64,000 nt of DNA, from assembly GCA_013398295.1 (NCBI GenBank), contig VZSF01017903.1, positions 148,399 through 212,398 of the forward strand, written 5' to 3'. Of the stretch, positions 22,721-34,469 are shown one piece after another. Under the pieces are notes generated by a model. It was not told the origin of the DNA, searched no databases, and saw only the letters and a list, made by a program, of their open reading frames with translations. The first letter of the stretch is position 1. Every line of letters starts with the position of its first letter. The translations under genes were made by a program, and so were the position numbers. Source of the stretch: Chionis minor (taxonomy: Eukaryota; Chordata; Aves; Charadriiformes; Chionididae).

Positions 22721-25435
22721 TTGACATGAAAGGGCAATTAACTTTTTGTCTTGCTTTTTATGCAACTAATCCTTCCTTCCTATGTTTGTGCCACCTCGGT
22801 TTACTTTGTCTACCGAAAGCTTGTTTTGAGAAGAGTTGAAATTTATTTTGTTCTGGGGGGGTGGCATGGCAAGAAATCAGTGCACTGGAGGCTGGGAAAG
22901 AAAAATACCTTTCTGCCTCTGTAAGCAGGGCCAAATTTGAGTGTAAATAAATACCATTCAGAGAAGGAAACAGTAAATCAGTCTTGCAGAACAATTTGGA
23001 TATCTGATGTATGCAGCATGAGTAACTCCACTCAGTGCACTACCAGGAGCGTGAAGTGCCGGCGGTGCTATAGGTTCCTCACTGCTCTTAGTCAGACGGG
23101 GCTTATAGGAACCTCTTCCTGATGCTGTATGTGGAGGATTGTGGTGAGCGCTTGCTTTCTGCATCCCCCATTCCCTACAATGCCTCTTTCCTTAAAGTCT
23201 GAGAGGGGATTATGTGAGAACCCAGTTAAATTAGGCTCTGGTAAAAAAGTTTGTTGAATAAACTTGCAGTTATTTATAAATTTTAAGTAGTTATAAACTT
23301 GTTAAAAAACTCAAGAGACATTTTGGGTAGAAGTATATTGTGTAGCACATTGATTTGCTGGTATTAAAACTCATTCAAGGGTTTCTGAAATATGCTCTTT
23401 AAATAAGTATTCTGAAAGGTAGAATAATCCTGGGAAGGGCATAGACCATGTCAAGAGAATCCCAAGCACTTTGCATGTCAGGGTTCTTCTGAGTGAAATT
23501 ATTTCATTTAACTTGCTTCTCTAATGTTTCATGTGGCACAGGCTATTTGTTTGGGGATGGGTTTTGGGTAACAGTGTAGATTTTACCCTGGGAAATGCAG
23601 TCATAAATCACAAATTGTTCTAGATAAGCAAAGATGTTTGTGCTGCTTTTCATCTTCAGTGCTAAAGCGCTGCCCGGGAGCTGCGGGCACTGGGAGCCAA
23701 AATCATAGAGAGGTGAAGAGCCCAGCATTCAGCCTTCTTCACGGTTATATTTCTCTCATCCTGTGAGAAATGCGGGGCACTCACAATCTTGCTAGAGACT
23801 GGGAACTTTGAAAGGAAACCAAAGGAGGTGCTTGCTGATATTGTGAGAGTCTGAGGGTATTTAACTTCCTCTGGCATCTGACGAGGCCGTGGGAGTTTTG
23901 CATGATGACGATCAGTAATGTCACAGGTTTGTGTTGGAAGCACGCCTTCCAGTCCAGTAGCAGAGTTGTTCCTGGAAAGCTTTAGCTACAGTGGTTAGAC
24001 TAAGGTTGTACACTGACTAAATGAAATAGCTGGAAACAATCCTAAATCCACTCATTGAGCTGCTTAGACTGTTTGTGCAACATAGATAGTTACGTCAGAA
24101 ACATGGTATAGGAAACTGGACCATTCTAAACTTGAGGGAAAGCTCTGCATTTGGGATGCAACCTTGCTTTTTATTTTTATTTTCTTTTCTGTGTGGTTTT
24201 GGAATGGGTTTTTTTGATGCCATTCTCAGCTGTAACCTGTTTGTGTGCTGTTGACTTGCTGGCAGTATGGAGCTGTGGTGTCGGTGCACAGGGATTGCAC
24301 GCAGGAAAGCGTGGAGGGTGGAGCGGGAATTCCTTTTCCTGGACAGTCCATCCTGTGCTGAGGGCTGCAGAGCATCTGGAATATCTCCTAGCTTGTGCTT
24401 TTGTGCCTTTAAGATTTTGGGTGAATGAGTTATTCCTTGAAATAAGGCTGCTTATCTCTTCAGCACAGCCTTTCTCAATAGAGTAAGATGGCAGTCCTGT
24501 AACCTTTGCAGGCAACATCTGAGTTGTCTTTAGTCACACAAGTACTCTAAAATTTGCCAGCCTGACTAACTGGAGTTGTAAGATTTCAATGTTAAAGATT
24601 TAATGAAAAACATTTCTATTGGGATGTGTTTTACATAGACTACTTGCATCCTCTTGCCTAAACAAAAGCATTTTTGAAGAGGACGCAATTATGTATTTAT
24701 TCAATATTCCTAACTTAGCTAAGGATTTCAATGGGATGCCTTCACCTAGAATATTCTCCAACCTATATGAGGAACAAAAGATAATCGTCAGAAATCAACG
24801 TTTTCTGCTTTAGAATCCAGTAGTGCTTGTTTGAAGAAATAGTAGATACAGAAGGGAAAATGACAGTCTCTTTAACATATACTTAAGTATGGTAAGTGCA
24901 ACGATGAAAGCAGACATAAGGAGTGAGAAAGATATAAATGGAAAGATTAATGACAGCATTAATTTATTTGCATCTATCATGGAGAAGTATTTGCAACATA
25001 AAAAAGTAGCGGTTTGTGAAAGGCAGTGTAGTAACCTAATTCTCATCTGGGTATTAAACTTAATACGTGTAATATTTCTACGGTTTCACCTGACTCCCTT
25101 CCTTGTTTTGTTCTCTGCCTTGGAATTTACAATGCCCTTTTGTGTTCTTATTCATGGGGTGGTGAGCAATGCTTTGACCTCTTTTGCACTTTAGACATGA
25201 AGCATGTGCCTTACCTTGTCTGATGAGTACAGCCGTCTTTGCACCGTTTAAAGAAAAAAAAAATAAAATTTGTGCAAGCTGGTAATGCAAATTATTTCTT
25301 GGAAAGTATTGCAAAACACGGAGACTATGGAATATTTGAATTTATGTCGCAACTCAGTACCCAAGTATAGGCGGTTCACTTGGGCACTGAGAGGGGGTGT
25401 TTCCTCCCTTGTTTGCATGTTGGTGTGGTGAGTGG
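22721..25435. other. Unassigned noncoding sequence
   Basis: No gene, RNA gene or transposon recognised. A perfect octamer lies at 25,285-25,292 and a short A-run at about 25,253-25,262. Open frames up to 113 codons appear on both strands over the same stretch (24,150-24,520), which argues for chance. Confidence 0.5.
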
Positions 25436-25550
25436 AGGGCTGCGTGTCACCTAGAGGGGCCGTAGCCCTGCAGGTGCCCCCGGACCGGGGCTGCGGCTGA
25501 GGCTTGCTGCTGCCCTTTCAGCCGCAGGATCCCTCTGCGGTTTCAGGTAG
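25436..25550. other. GC-rich, CpG-containing island-like patch
   Basis: About 110 bp of clearly GC-rich sequence with CCCCCGGACCGGGGC (15-bp near-palindrome at about 25,478-25,492) and GCGGCTGAGG, set within AT-rich flanks. It is too short for a classical CpG island. Function unknown. Confidence 0.4.
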
Positions 25551-25770
25551 CAAACCTGTAGTAACGTCGGTTCGATGCCAACTGACACAAAGAGAAAAAT
25601 TGTGTTTCTTTGAAGCTGCGGGGGCTGGGCAGGAGGAGCAGAGGAGTTATTAGGCTGACACAGAGTAATTGCCGGAAGCGGAATTTGGCCAAGCCTCTTG
25701 GTTCATGCTGGGAACACCTTATGCAGTTTATATTACAGTTATAGATTTTTCTTGTGATATCTCTTACCTG

Positions 25771-25804
25771 AAATGACCATTGCCTCCTTAAATGACCATT
25801 GCCT
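25771..25804. repeat. Two-copy tandem repeat, period 19 bp
   Basis: AAATGACCATTGCCT occurs at 25,771-25,785 and again at 25,790-25,804, exact over 15 bp, separated by CCTT. This is a recent small tandem duplication, judging by the perfect identity. Confidence 0.85.
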
Positions 25805-25809
25805 GAAAG

Positions 25810-28800
25810 ACAGCACATAACAAGATAATGTTCATCCTTGACACCATCCTGGATAATGGTTCAATGTTTACTCAGGAAGAAAAATTCACTCTGACCGAAT
25901 TACCACTACAACCATCTGATGCAATTTTTTTTTTCTTAGAGGGCTTATATCCAAACACTCTCCAAACTTTGGAGAAAATCTCATGTATTCCCAGTCTGAT
26001 TCAATAGTTTGCAAAGAGAGGCAGCCCGTGAAACAAATGTACAAGATTGTCTTGGCTCAGTATTTATTCATTGTTCAAAAATTTCAAACCAACAGAGGTT
26101 CTTTTGCCGTCGGAAAGAGATGTTCTTTATGATAAATAATAGCTTTTACTTTAAAAAAAAGGTGAACTTGAGTATGTATTACAGAAGACCAAACTGTTAT
26201 GGCAGCAAGGCCATTAGGCTGCAATTTGTCTTATAACAGATGTTGTAGAGTCCTGTCACTTCGAATGTTAAAACAGATGGGATATACACTTGAAAATGTA
26301 CTAGAAGTATTTAATTTCCTTTCCAGCACAGGAGATTTCTTCTCTCCAAGCTCTTTGATGCGCTTCACCTGTTTGTTAAATCCTGTTGCTTTGGTTGGTG
26401 TAGTTTAATATGCGATTAAGCTGGACTCTTTGCAACAAAAGACAGTATAGTTTTAAGATGTTAGTGTTTGATAAGAATATATCCACTAGACCTAGACAGA
26501 GACTGACCTCAAACTTTTCACAGCTCAGATTTTGTCCATGCGTAGATCTCCTTGGAAAGCTTTGTCTGAGTTTGCATTCTAAATCAATTATTCTTGAATT
26601 GCTTGGGTTTTGCTGAATGAGACATGATTCCATTTCAAACTGACTTTTTATTAACCTCTTTCAAGATCCCTTGTAAAACTTGCTATCATCACATAGTACA
26701 AAATTGTAGAGATGACACAATACCTGGCCCTCTTTTTTGGCAGTTATGGGTGACATTAACCAAATGCATATTATATAGGTCTACATATTAAAAAAAAGCC
26801 TCAGTAATTTGCGATACTCATATGCACATTAGATTACAAGGCTACCATATACATTGTAAGGTTACTGTTGTTTACCATAACTATGATTTCTCATCATCTG
26901 CAGGAAGGCTCAGCTGACTTCATTGGACTCCATATCAGGTTTTCTAATCCAATGCAGCTGCTTTTTCAAAGTCTGGGGATTATCAAGTCAATCCCCAGAT
27001 GAACTGGGAAGTTGTTAAGTGAAAATGACAGTCCCGTAGCACTGGAGGAAGAGGGTTCTAAAAACTTCGAATGATTCTCCCCAAGACACGTGGTGGGAGA
27101 CTGGGAGAGCAGGTATTAGCTTTCATGAACCAGATTTGGGCGCTCAGCCTGTGAGTGCTGAATAGCAGATATTACATACAGATCCATGCCCGTGTTTACA
27201 GTTCATACCATATAATCCAATTTCTTCCTTTTTAACTGAGCCTCCATGTAGAACTTGTATTTATTTTCATAAGTCAACAAGAAAACCCCTAAAATGCCAG
27301 TTTAATTCTTGCTCTATTGTAATTTGTGCATAATACCCTCATAAAATTTGTTTTCTAAATGGCACTGTTTAGACAGCTAGCACAAAGTTCAGCACCTTTA
27401 AAGCTCTCTGTGCTGGGGGCATCTCAGGTCTTTCTCAGTAAAGCACGTGAATACATTGGCTGTGTCAAATGGCATTCTTATTTTCAGCCCTTGAGAGATT
27501 TTTGTTGCACGTGTATTTACAATCAAATCTAGAAGTAAATGCCATCGAGAATGCAAGGGACTCTTCACTGCCTTGGGCTTTGCAGCTTCACTCTCTGAGC
27601 CCTGGAAGGATAGGAAGTACCATGAGTACAGCAGTTCCTAAATGTTTCTTGTTGTTCCTTTTCTTTCTGGGCTACCAGTCCCAGTTTTGGAAATCAGTAA
27701 ATAAAAGATGGTAATTCTTTTTTTTTTTTTTTTAATTTTTAAATGAACTCGTTTTCCAGAGGGTAGACCATGGAGTACATATTAATGATTCCTTCTGTCA
27801 TGCCATTGGACGCTATTCTGCCTTTACTCCTGCCTCACCAGTTTGTCTTAAATTTTTGTAATTTGAGGATAAAAATTAGGCCATTGTAGGCTTTGTTATG
27901 ACATGAATTTATACCTGAAGTGGATTTCCTTAGTGTAATACCAAAGTTGAATACAATTAGTCTGTTTTCCAAATAGTTACATCATTTGGAAACGGAAAAC
28001 TCCAGGGGCTGTTCCCTTAGCTTTTTGATGAAAATTCTGAATAAGGGTTCAGAAGATAAATCCTGATAAGATGGAGGTGAACAAGGTTTCACCTCTAGTT
28101 CCTGTGTTGTCTTCATGTAGCTCTTATGGCTTTCAGTTCTCAGTTGCTGCTTCATAATCACCGTCTTCAGCTCCCCCCGCATCTTCAGCTTGCAGGGGAC
28201 TTGATAGTTTGTGAAGAAAAATACTACCATTTTATGAAAATGACAGTTGCTATCAAATTTTATTTCCCTCCAGTTGCATGTATGGGAATGTGGTATGCTG
28301 CTTTTTTTTAAAGGTAGCTTTTTCTTAGCTGTTGCTCAAGAGAGTAACACAATTCAAAGTAGTAAAAGACCTTAGGAAGTTTATACTTAGCATTCTCTGA
28401 AGTGTACATAAGTACAGAAAAAATTTATAATCTCAGGACATTCAGTTGTCCTCAAATAAATTTTTTATTAAATAAAACATTGAGCTCACATTTACTTAAG
28501 ATTTTTACTGTCTCTACTTCTGTGAAATTTTTTTAAAATCATCTACCAAGTGAGTCAAGTGGTAACTCAGCTGTTAAAACTTCACATGGCTAAAAATTTA
28601 AGTTAGGAATTTATTAGCAGCTTAAAATGACTTTGTTGGAAAGATACCAGGTACTTGAAACTGGTATGATTTGTGCACCATAAAGAGAACTATGGGATAA
28701 GTAAAATCACTTCAGGTTACCAAAGACTCAGCCGAAGAAGATGGGATTTATAAGGAAAAAATTGTAGGTCTTTGTTTCTTGGCTAAGTAGTTAAAACAAT

Positions 28801-30700
28801 TTAAACACCAAATTTAAAATTGGAAAAGGAATTGATAAGCACATGTCCATGCAATCTAGAACCTTTTGGTAGTTGGGCATCTAAACTTTAAAAGCAACTT
28901 CTGGAGAAGCCATTTAGCCAGAAGCAAAATGTCTAATCTTGCCTGAACCTCACAAAATATGTGGCTTAGAGTTGAAGCACAATGGGAGTGCAGTTTGCTG
29001 GATTTTTTTTTTTAATATTGCCTGCATAGCAAGAATACAAAAGCAACTACGTGCATAAAATGCTTCTCTGCATTCTAAATATAGCAGCGCCCACTTGAAT
29101 GAATATTTCATAGAAGAATAACCTATATAAAGGGAATAAACGCAGGCAGCGATGATATTGGTAGGATATTGTTTTTAAATGGAACAGCTTTTAAGTGAGT
29201 AAATGAACACCCGATAAAAGCGCTAACTCCTTGTATGAATAAAAATCTAATTGAATCGTGTTTCGCTGCCTACTGGCTGGAAAACTTTTAAAACAGGGAG
29301 AGTATGCATAAATTTAAGTTGAAGCAAAAAGGAAACTAAGAATTTGTGCACGTTTCCGCGGCTTAGACTTTTTTTTGCAGCCATCCACTTCACCTGAGCT
29401 GGGGTGCACTAAAAGGAAGGGGTGAACGCTGCCCTGCTGTATACTGAGCCACAGGCAGAGCAGGCAGCAATGCTGAGGAAGAGCCGTGGGGCGGGCTGCC
29501 TCTCATCCGGCAGGGGGAATGGAGTGTACTTTGGTGGTTTCGGTCTAAATCTCTTTGAGGAAATACCCAGGGTCATGTTAGGCAACCGCTTTCCTTCCCA
29601 GAGGTTCACTCGCGTGGGGTCCTGCGAGGCTCCGGGCTGCTCCACTGACACACATTACGTTGGCAGAGGATTACTGAGGAACACAGTGTGGGATGCGCTA
29701 GGTGCAAAAATGACACCAACCTTTACATTTCCTCCATCACCTAGTTCAGATGCTCCAGTTACGTCTGAGGATGTTTGGAGCGTAAATCTGAAAATGCTGG
29801 CAGGAACTCGACCCAGCTAAATGAATTGCGGGTTTTTTTGACTTGGGCCAAGGTGACAACAAACTTGAGTCTGCCCTGACAAGGACCAGAGCTTGTCCCC
29901 TGTGTGCAAGCTGGAGAGTTGCTGGATTCCTGATTGGGGCACTTTTGCAAGCAGTAGTCTGTAGTTAGTGTGACCTGCTTTGTAACCCTTGCGTTGCTGG
30001 GACCGGGGAGGACAGGCAGGGAAGCACCAGGTAGGTGAGGATGAATGAGAATTTAAAACTGGCAAAATTTTGACTAAGTAGCTTGAGTTGGCTACTGTAG
30101 CCTAACGAGGGGGTAAAAATGGAGAAAGGGGGATCATCAAAGATCACTGAATAGAGAAATATAAAGAAAAGGTGAGGACGCATCCTGAAGTCCAGACTGT
30201 GAGGGGATGAGAAAGAGACTTGCTGAAAATGTATAGGGGTTAAAGGGGCTGTGATCTATTGCAAACCACCTAGCCAGGAAGATCAGATGGGTTAGAATGT
30301 TTTGGAAATTAACGAAAAGACTGTGTTAATCTGAAATTTTAACTGCTTGCAGCCATCTCTTGGGGGGGAAAAAGCCATAGTGGGAAAAGGATGATTCACC
30401 AAGTTTTAGGGAAGGTATTTGGGTTTAGTCTTGATTTTTTTTGTTTGTTTGTTTTACAGGATGGAAAAATGCATGCAGAGGAAAGGCTTTTTTTATATTT
30501 TAGATTTTAGACAATGAAGAGGAAGTAGCTGAGAGTACAAAGGCAATAGGCAAGTTGGGTGAAATTGAGCATGAAATGAGATTTCACAATCTTTGTGAAG
30601 AGATAGAGGAGGAACAACAATGTAACAAAAATGGACTTGAGAGAATGACAGCTATCTCCAGAGCTAAATTTAATAGTTGAAAGTAAAGGTGAATTAGTTG
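25810..30700. other. Unassigned noncoding sequence
   Basis: About 4.9 kb with no gene or clear transposon. Minor items are T16 at 27,718-27,733, a purine-rich stretch at 30,100-30,270 and a T/G run (TTTGTTTGTTTG) at about 30,438-30,456. The longest frame (29,422-29,820, plus, 132 codons) lacks any recognisable domain. Confidence 0.5.
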
Positions 30701-30719
30701 TCAGATCCTCAAAGATCTG

Positions 30720-32620
30720 ATATTATGGTACCAGCACAGACAAACCCAATATAAAGATAACCTTGGCTAAAGAGTGGGCTTTGCACAGGTAGCAAAAAGG
30801 GAACACATCGAAGTGAAAACACCTTGGAAGAAGGGGTACCCAAAAATGGCACAAGCATGTAGGGAAGAAATCAGGCAAGTCCAGGCACTAGATGAGATGC
30901 AATTAGTTAGAGGTGCCAAAGTGAGGAGGAATCATCCTCAATGTACGCTAATAAGGCCGATCTAGACAGGGATTGCTGTTTTGCTTACAGGAGAAATCAA
31001 GATGCTAATGGAAGACTGGAGAGTCCTTTTTTTCCTTTCCTTTTTTTTCTTTTAAATTGAGCTTTCATTAAAAAAGGTGATTGTTTTCATACTAGTAGTA
31101 CTATTAAAACTAACAGAAAAGGGATAAAATTTTAGCCAAAAATAGAAAAGACCAAGTTTAGGGAGTTAGAGATGAATTAAATGTTTTCAAATTGTTTGTG
31201 ATGGACTTGGTTCTAGGCTATTTAAGGGTTTGCCTGAAGCAGTCTCAGAGCCATTAGTGTTATGTTTGAGATCTCATGTGAGATAGATGAGGTACCAGAG
31301 GGTGGAAAAAGAGCAAACATAGTGTTTTTCATTTTGAAAAATAGGAGCCAGTGAATTACAGACCAATCAGTGTTAACTTCAGTCCATAGAAAAATTCGAG
31401 TTGGGGGGAGGAATCAAACCAAACATTTGAAAGCCATTGAAGGATAACAAGAAAATGAATAGCTGCCAACACGGATTTGTCAAGAACGAATTGTCAAACC
31501 GCTTGAATTTCCTTGTACAGCAGGGTAACAGACTTCATGGAAAGGGAAGAAACAGCTAACATCATGTCTCCTAAGTATGGTGAGGTCTTTAAAGTTGGCA
31601 TGACGTTCTCTGAATCAAGGGAAACCTAGGCTGGATGAAAATGCTGTTAGGTAGGGACAAAATTAGCTGTAAGAAAGAGTTTTGGAGGATAATTTTCAGG
31701 CAGATGAAGGAGCATTAAAACAGAAGAATGTATCAAGTAGTGTTCTGCAGAGCTGTGCCTAGCTCTAATTAGACCTTGACCTGGGTGATGCAATATGGTT
31801 TATACAGGTTAAATTTACAGAAGATTGAAAGTGAAAGGGAGTGCAAAGCTCTCAGAGTTCAGTATGGCCTTGAGAAATGGGGAAAAGGCTCTGGAACAAT
31901 AGGCTGAAACTCCTTAAAATAAATACAGAGCAGAAATAATAAACTGCAGAATACAAGATGGGGAACAACTGTTTAGGCAGCAGTTCTTCAGAAAAATCTT
32001 TGGGGGTTAGAGTGGATTACAAACTGAGCATGAGGCAATGTCATGCTGTTGCAAAAATGGCAAACATCATCATGGAATGCATAAATGGCAATATAATCCG
32101 AAAGATGTGTCAAGCAACCCCTCCACTATGCCTAGCACTGGCAGAGTCTTCCCAAAACAATGTCAACTTTGGGGGTATCCTTGAGCTTCTAGAAAGATGT
32201 GGGCCTCTTGGACAGTCTAGACAAGAGCAATGGACATGGTCGCCATGTCCAGTCAACATGCTATGTCTGTCATGGAGAGATTGCATGAATGGATGCAGTC
32301 CAAGTTTAGTCTAGCTCAGGGAAGACTATTGTGGAGTCCTACCAGGAGTCCTCAAATATGCAAAAGGATGGTGCAGAGGGGAAAAAAAAATTTATTTTGT
32401 TTAAGTGGAAATGGGATTAAACTGTTGCTAGAAAGAATTGGACACTAGGAGAGAAAAAGCAGTTTTCTGATAATTCATACAGTGAAGTCCTGGAATAGAC
32501 CATCACCTCTGTGGCTGGAAGTCTTTAAGGACAGGAATGACACAGTCTATGCTGATTTTATCTTGGAGCAAGAAGTCCTGCAGATGGTCTCCCTAGTCAT
32601 TTTTCATCCTACTTTGTACA
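30720..32620 (+). mobile_element. CR1 LINE relic, reverse-transcriptase region to near 3' end
   Basis: Decayed non-LTR retrotransposon of the CR1 clade. In order: a 5' part with GGAAGAAATCAGGCAAGTCC and AGATGAGATGCAATTAG (30,865-30,910), which fits the pre-RT region; the RT start at about 31,200, with the motif NYRPISVNF encoded at 31,354-31,380; a QHGFVKN-like segment at about 31,470-31,490; the conserved 3' ORF end around 31,955-32,095 (GGGGTTAGAGTGGATTACAA, then GTTGCAAAAATGGCAAACAT); GAGCAATGGACATGGTC near 32,225; and the final GTCCTGGAATAGACCATCACC and GGAAGTCTTTAAGGACAGG words near 32,488-32,538. Stops and indels occur throughout, and the 3'-UTR hairpin/tail is not visible. CR1 copies itself by target-primed reverse transcription. 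This copy is dead. The internal T-rich stretch at 31,026-31,055 may be a later expansion. Confidence 0.85.
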
Positions 32621-32624
32621 ATTC

Positions 32625-33115
32625 CACAGTTTGCCTGCTAACAATAACCATCCCTCTTCTGTAAATACTTGGGAAGGGATGAAATCATTGTGTTGTTGTT
32701 CTATAACTTTACACTCAAGAATTTCTGTTACAACTGGCATGGTTGTCAGTATCAAAGTGAGATAGAAAGTACTTTCTGCAGGTAGTTTGGTCCTGCTCAG
32801 GCCTGTAACAGACGGCAAAAAGATAGGTTTTTCCTGCTGTTCTGAAACTCCTCGCTGTATATTTGCAGATAATTAGTCTGCCTGTCTTTGTCTTTCACGT
32901 ACTGTGTTGGTGGAACTTCTGAGTTGTACAACTAAATGATTAGAAAATTGTTGAGTTCAATCCTGGTGTAATGAGTTTTACTCAAGCTAAATCATATTCT
33001 GTTCTTGTTATCCTAATCAAACTGCTTGTACTCCTTTTAAATTCCTTCACTCTGATTTTGATTCTCAATACCCCAGATTAAAGCTCTGTATCCATACCTA
33101 CGTGCTTTCCCTTTT
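32625..33115. other. Unassigned noncoding sequence
   Basis: Short frames only. No repeat family recognised downstream of the CR1 relic. Confidence 0.5.
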
Positions 33116-33117
33116 GC

Positions 33118-33720
33118 AGCTCCCATGCAGATTTGCATAGCAAAGGAGATATTTGTGTTTCTCCTGACCTCATCAATATTCTGGTGCACAGCGTGCACTT
33201 ATATGATAGTTTATTCCGGGATGATGAACAGATGCAAAAGTGTCTTCAATTGTCTCTGGAAATTAGCAATGGTCAATACATCCTACAAACACAATGCTGG
33301 ATGCTGTGGTGCATGCAAAACATGCATGGCAGGCAGAGCACATAGCCTTTTCCTGCCTCTAGCACACTTCATTTAATTTTAATAGTGGAAGGAGATGTGG
33401 TATCTTTTGAACATAGATATCCTTGTGGGCTAATGTAAGGCTCGGACAATAAGAGTTTTGCATAGGAGAATTTGGCTTAACCTGTCAGTCTTCCAGAGAT
33501 TAACAACTTCATCAACCACTGTTGATATTGACAGTCAGTTGCTAGGCTACATGTTTACTGCTAAATGAATAGGCGACTTGGGGCCAGTGTGAATATTCAA
33601 CAGATTGGCAAATAAGTAAAACGTGCTGTGACTTGATTTGTTAATTATAGTCAAAATAAATGGCTGTATTGATGACTATGATTTTACACAGCATTAGTCC
33701 TCTGAAAACAGCAATTAAGT
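33118..33720. promoter_or_regulatory. Candidate conserved noncoding block
   Basis: Non-repetitive sequence with a perfect reverse octamer at 33,131-33,138, the inverted pair GGTGCACAGCGTGCAC near 33,184-33,199, GCATGCAAAACATGCATG near 33,311-33,330, and homeodomain words TTGTTAATTATAG and GCAATTAAG at 33,640-33,720. Overlapping frames of 70-83 codons have no recognisable domain. Enhancer-like by texture only. Confidence 0.3.
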
Positions 33721-33751
33721 CTGCCATGTAAACATATATCTTGCCTGTGAC

Positions 33752-33770
33752 AAAAAAAAAAAAAAAAAAA
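33752..33770. repeat. Poly(A) run, 19 bp
   Basis: Uninterrupted A19. No retroposed element is recognisable upstream, so it cannot be called an insertion tail. Confidence 0.9.
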
Positions 33771-34377
33771 GCCTTAAACAACTGAATACACCACTCCAAG
33801 CAGTTTCACTAGGAGTCCTGAAGTGCTTACATTAGTTAAATTATGTCCTTGGGTGTTTTTACACCTCTGAGTGAAGCACAACATTCAGGCGGAGTCTGGA
33901 TTTTGAAAAGCTTTCTTGTTTTCTGCGTGCAGTGCTACTTATGGTCAGAGTTTATCAAAAGAAGCATGATCACACTTGAGGGAGAAAATCCAAGTAGCTG
34001 GATTTCAGGAGGATGCTTTTTTTTTTTCTAACATTTTTTCCTGTAGTGAGAAAGTTGAGCATGAATTTATTACTCTACATGTTCTTTTCAGCAGACCTTG
34101 TGAAAGAGTTCTCACATGTATACTGTATTACTGCATTCAAGTTTATCAGCTGGCTTAACTAGAATTCACTTCTCTCGATCCACACTATTCTCTCGTTACA
34201 TTTTAAACTCTCAGTATATTGATTTGCTTATTCTGTGTTTCAAGACGCGCAGACACTGGCAGGTGTGCTGGGTATTTAGTATCACTTATTGTTCAGCATT
34301 GCATATATGTAGGCAATGACGCTGTTCTGGGATATATGGTGTCTTTTGAGTGAAGCTTCAAAAATATGTGTTCTGTT

Positions 34378-34465
34378 CTCGACTCTGTCAGTGTCTGCTG
34401 TGGCACTGGTCAAGCCTCTCTTCCAAGCTCTGGGTCAATTTTGTTATCTGTAATATATAGTTGTT
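34378..34465 (+). repeat. MIR-like SINE fragment
   Basis: CTCGACTCTGTCAGTGTCTGC, GGTCAAGCCTCTCTTCC and TCAATTTTGTTATCTGTAAT follow the MIR core order ('ggctctgccactg', 'gtcacttcacctctct', 'cagttttcttatctgtaaaatgg'). Diverged fossil copy. Confidence 0.65.
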
Positions 34466-34469
34466 GGAT

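Noticed and set aside
29422..29820. 132-codon plus frame
   Set aside because: No recognisable domain, and a minus-strand frame covers the same bases. The GC-richer patch explains the lack of stops.
33752..33770. A19 as a tail of a processed pseudogene
   Set aside because: No gene-like sequence precedes it and no target-site duplication was seen. Same conclusion for A18 at 12,753, A20 at 43,494 and A20 at 47,279.
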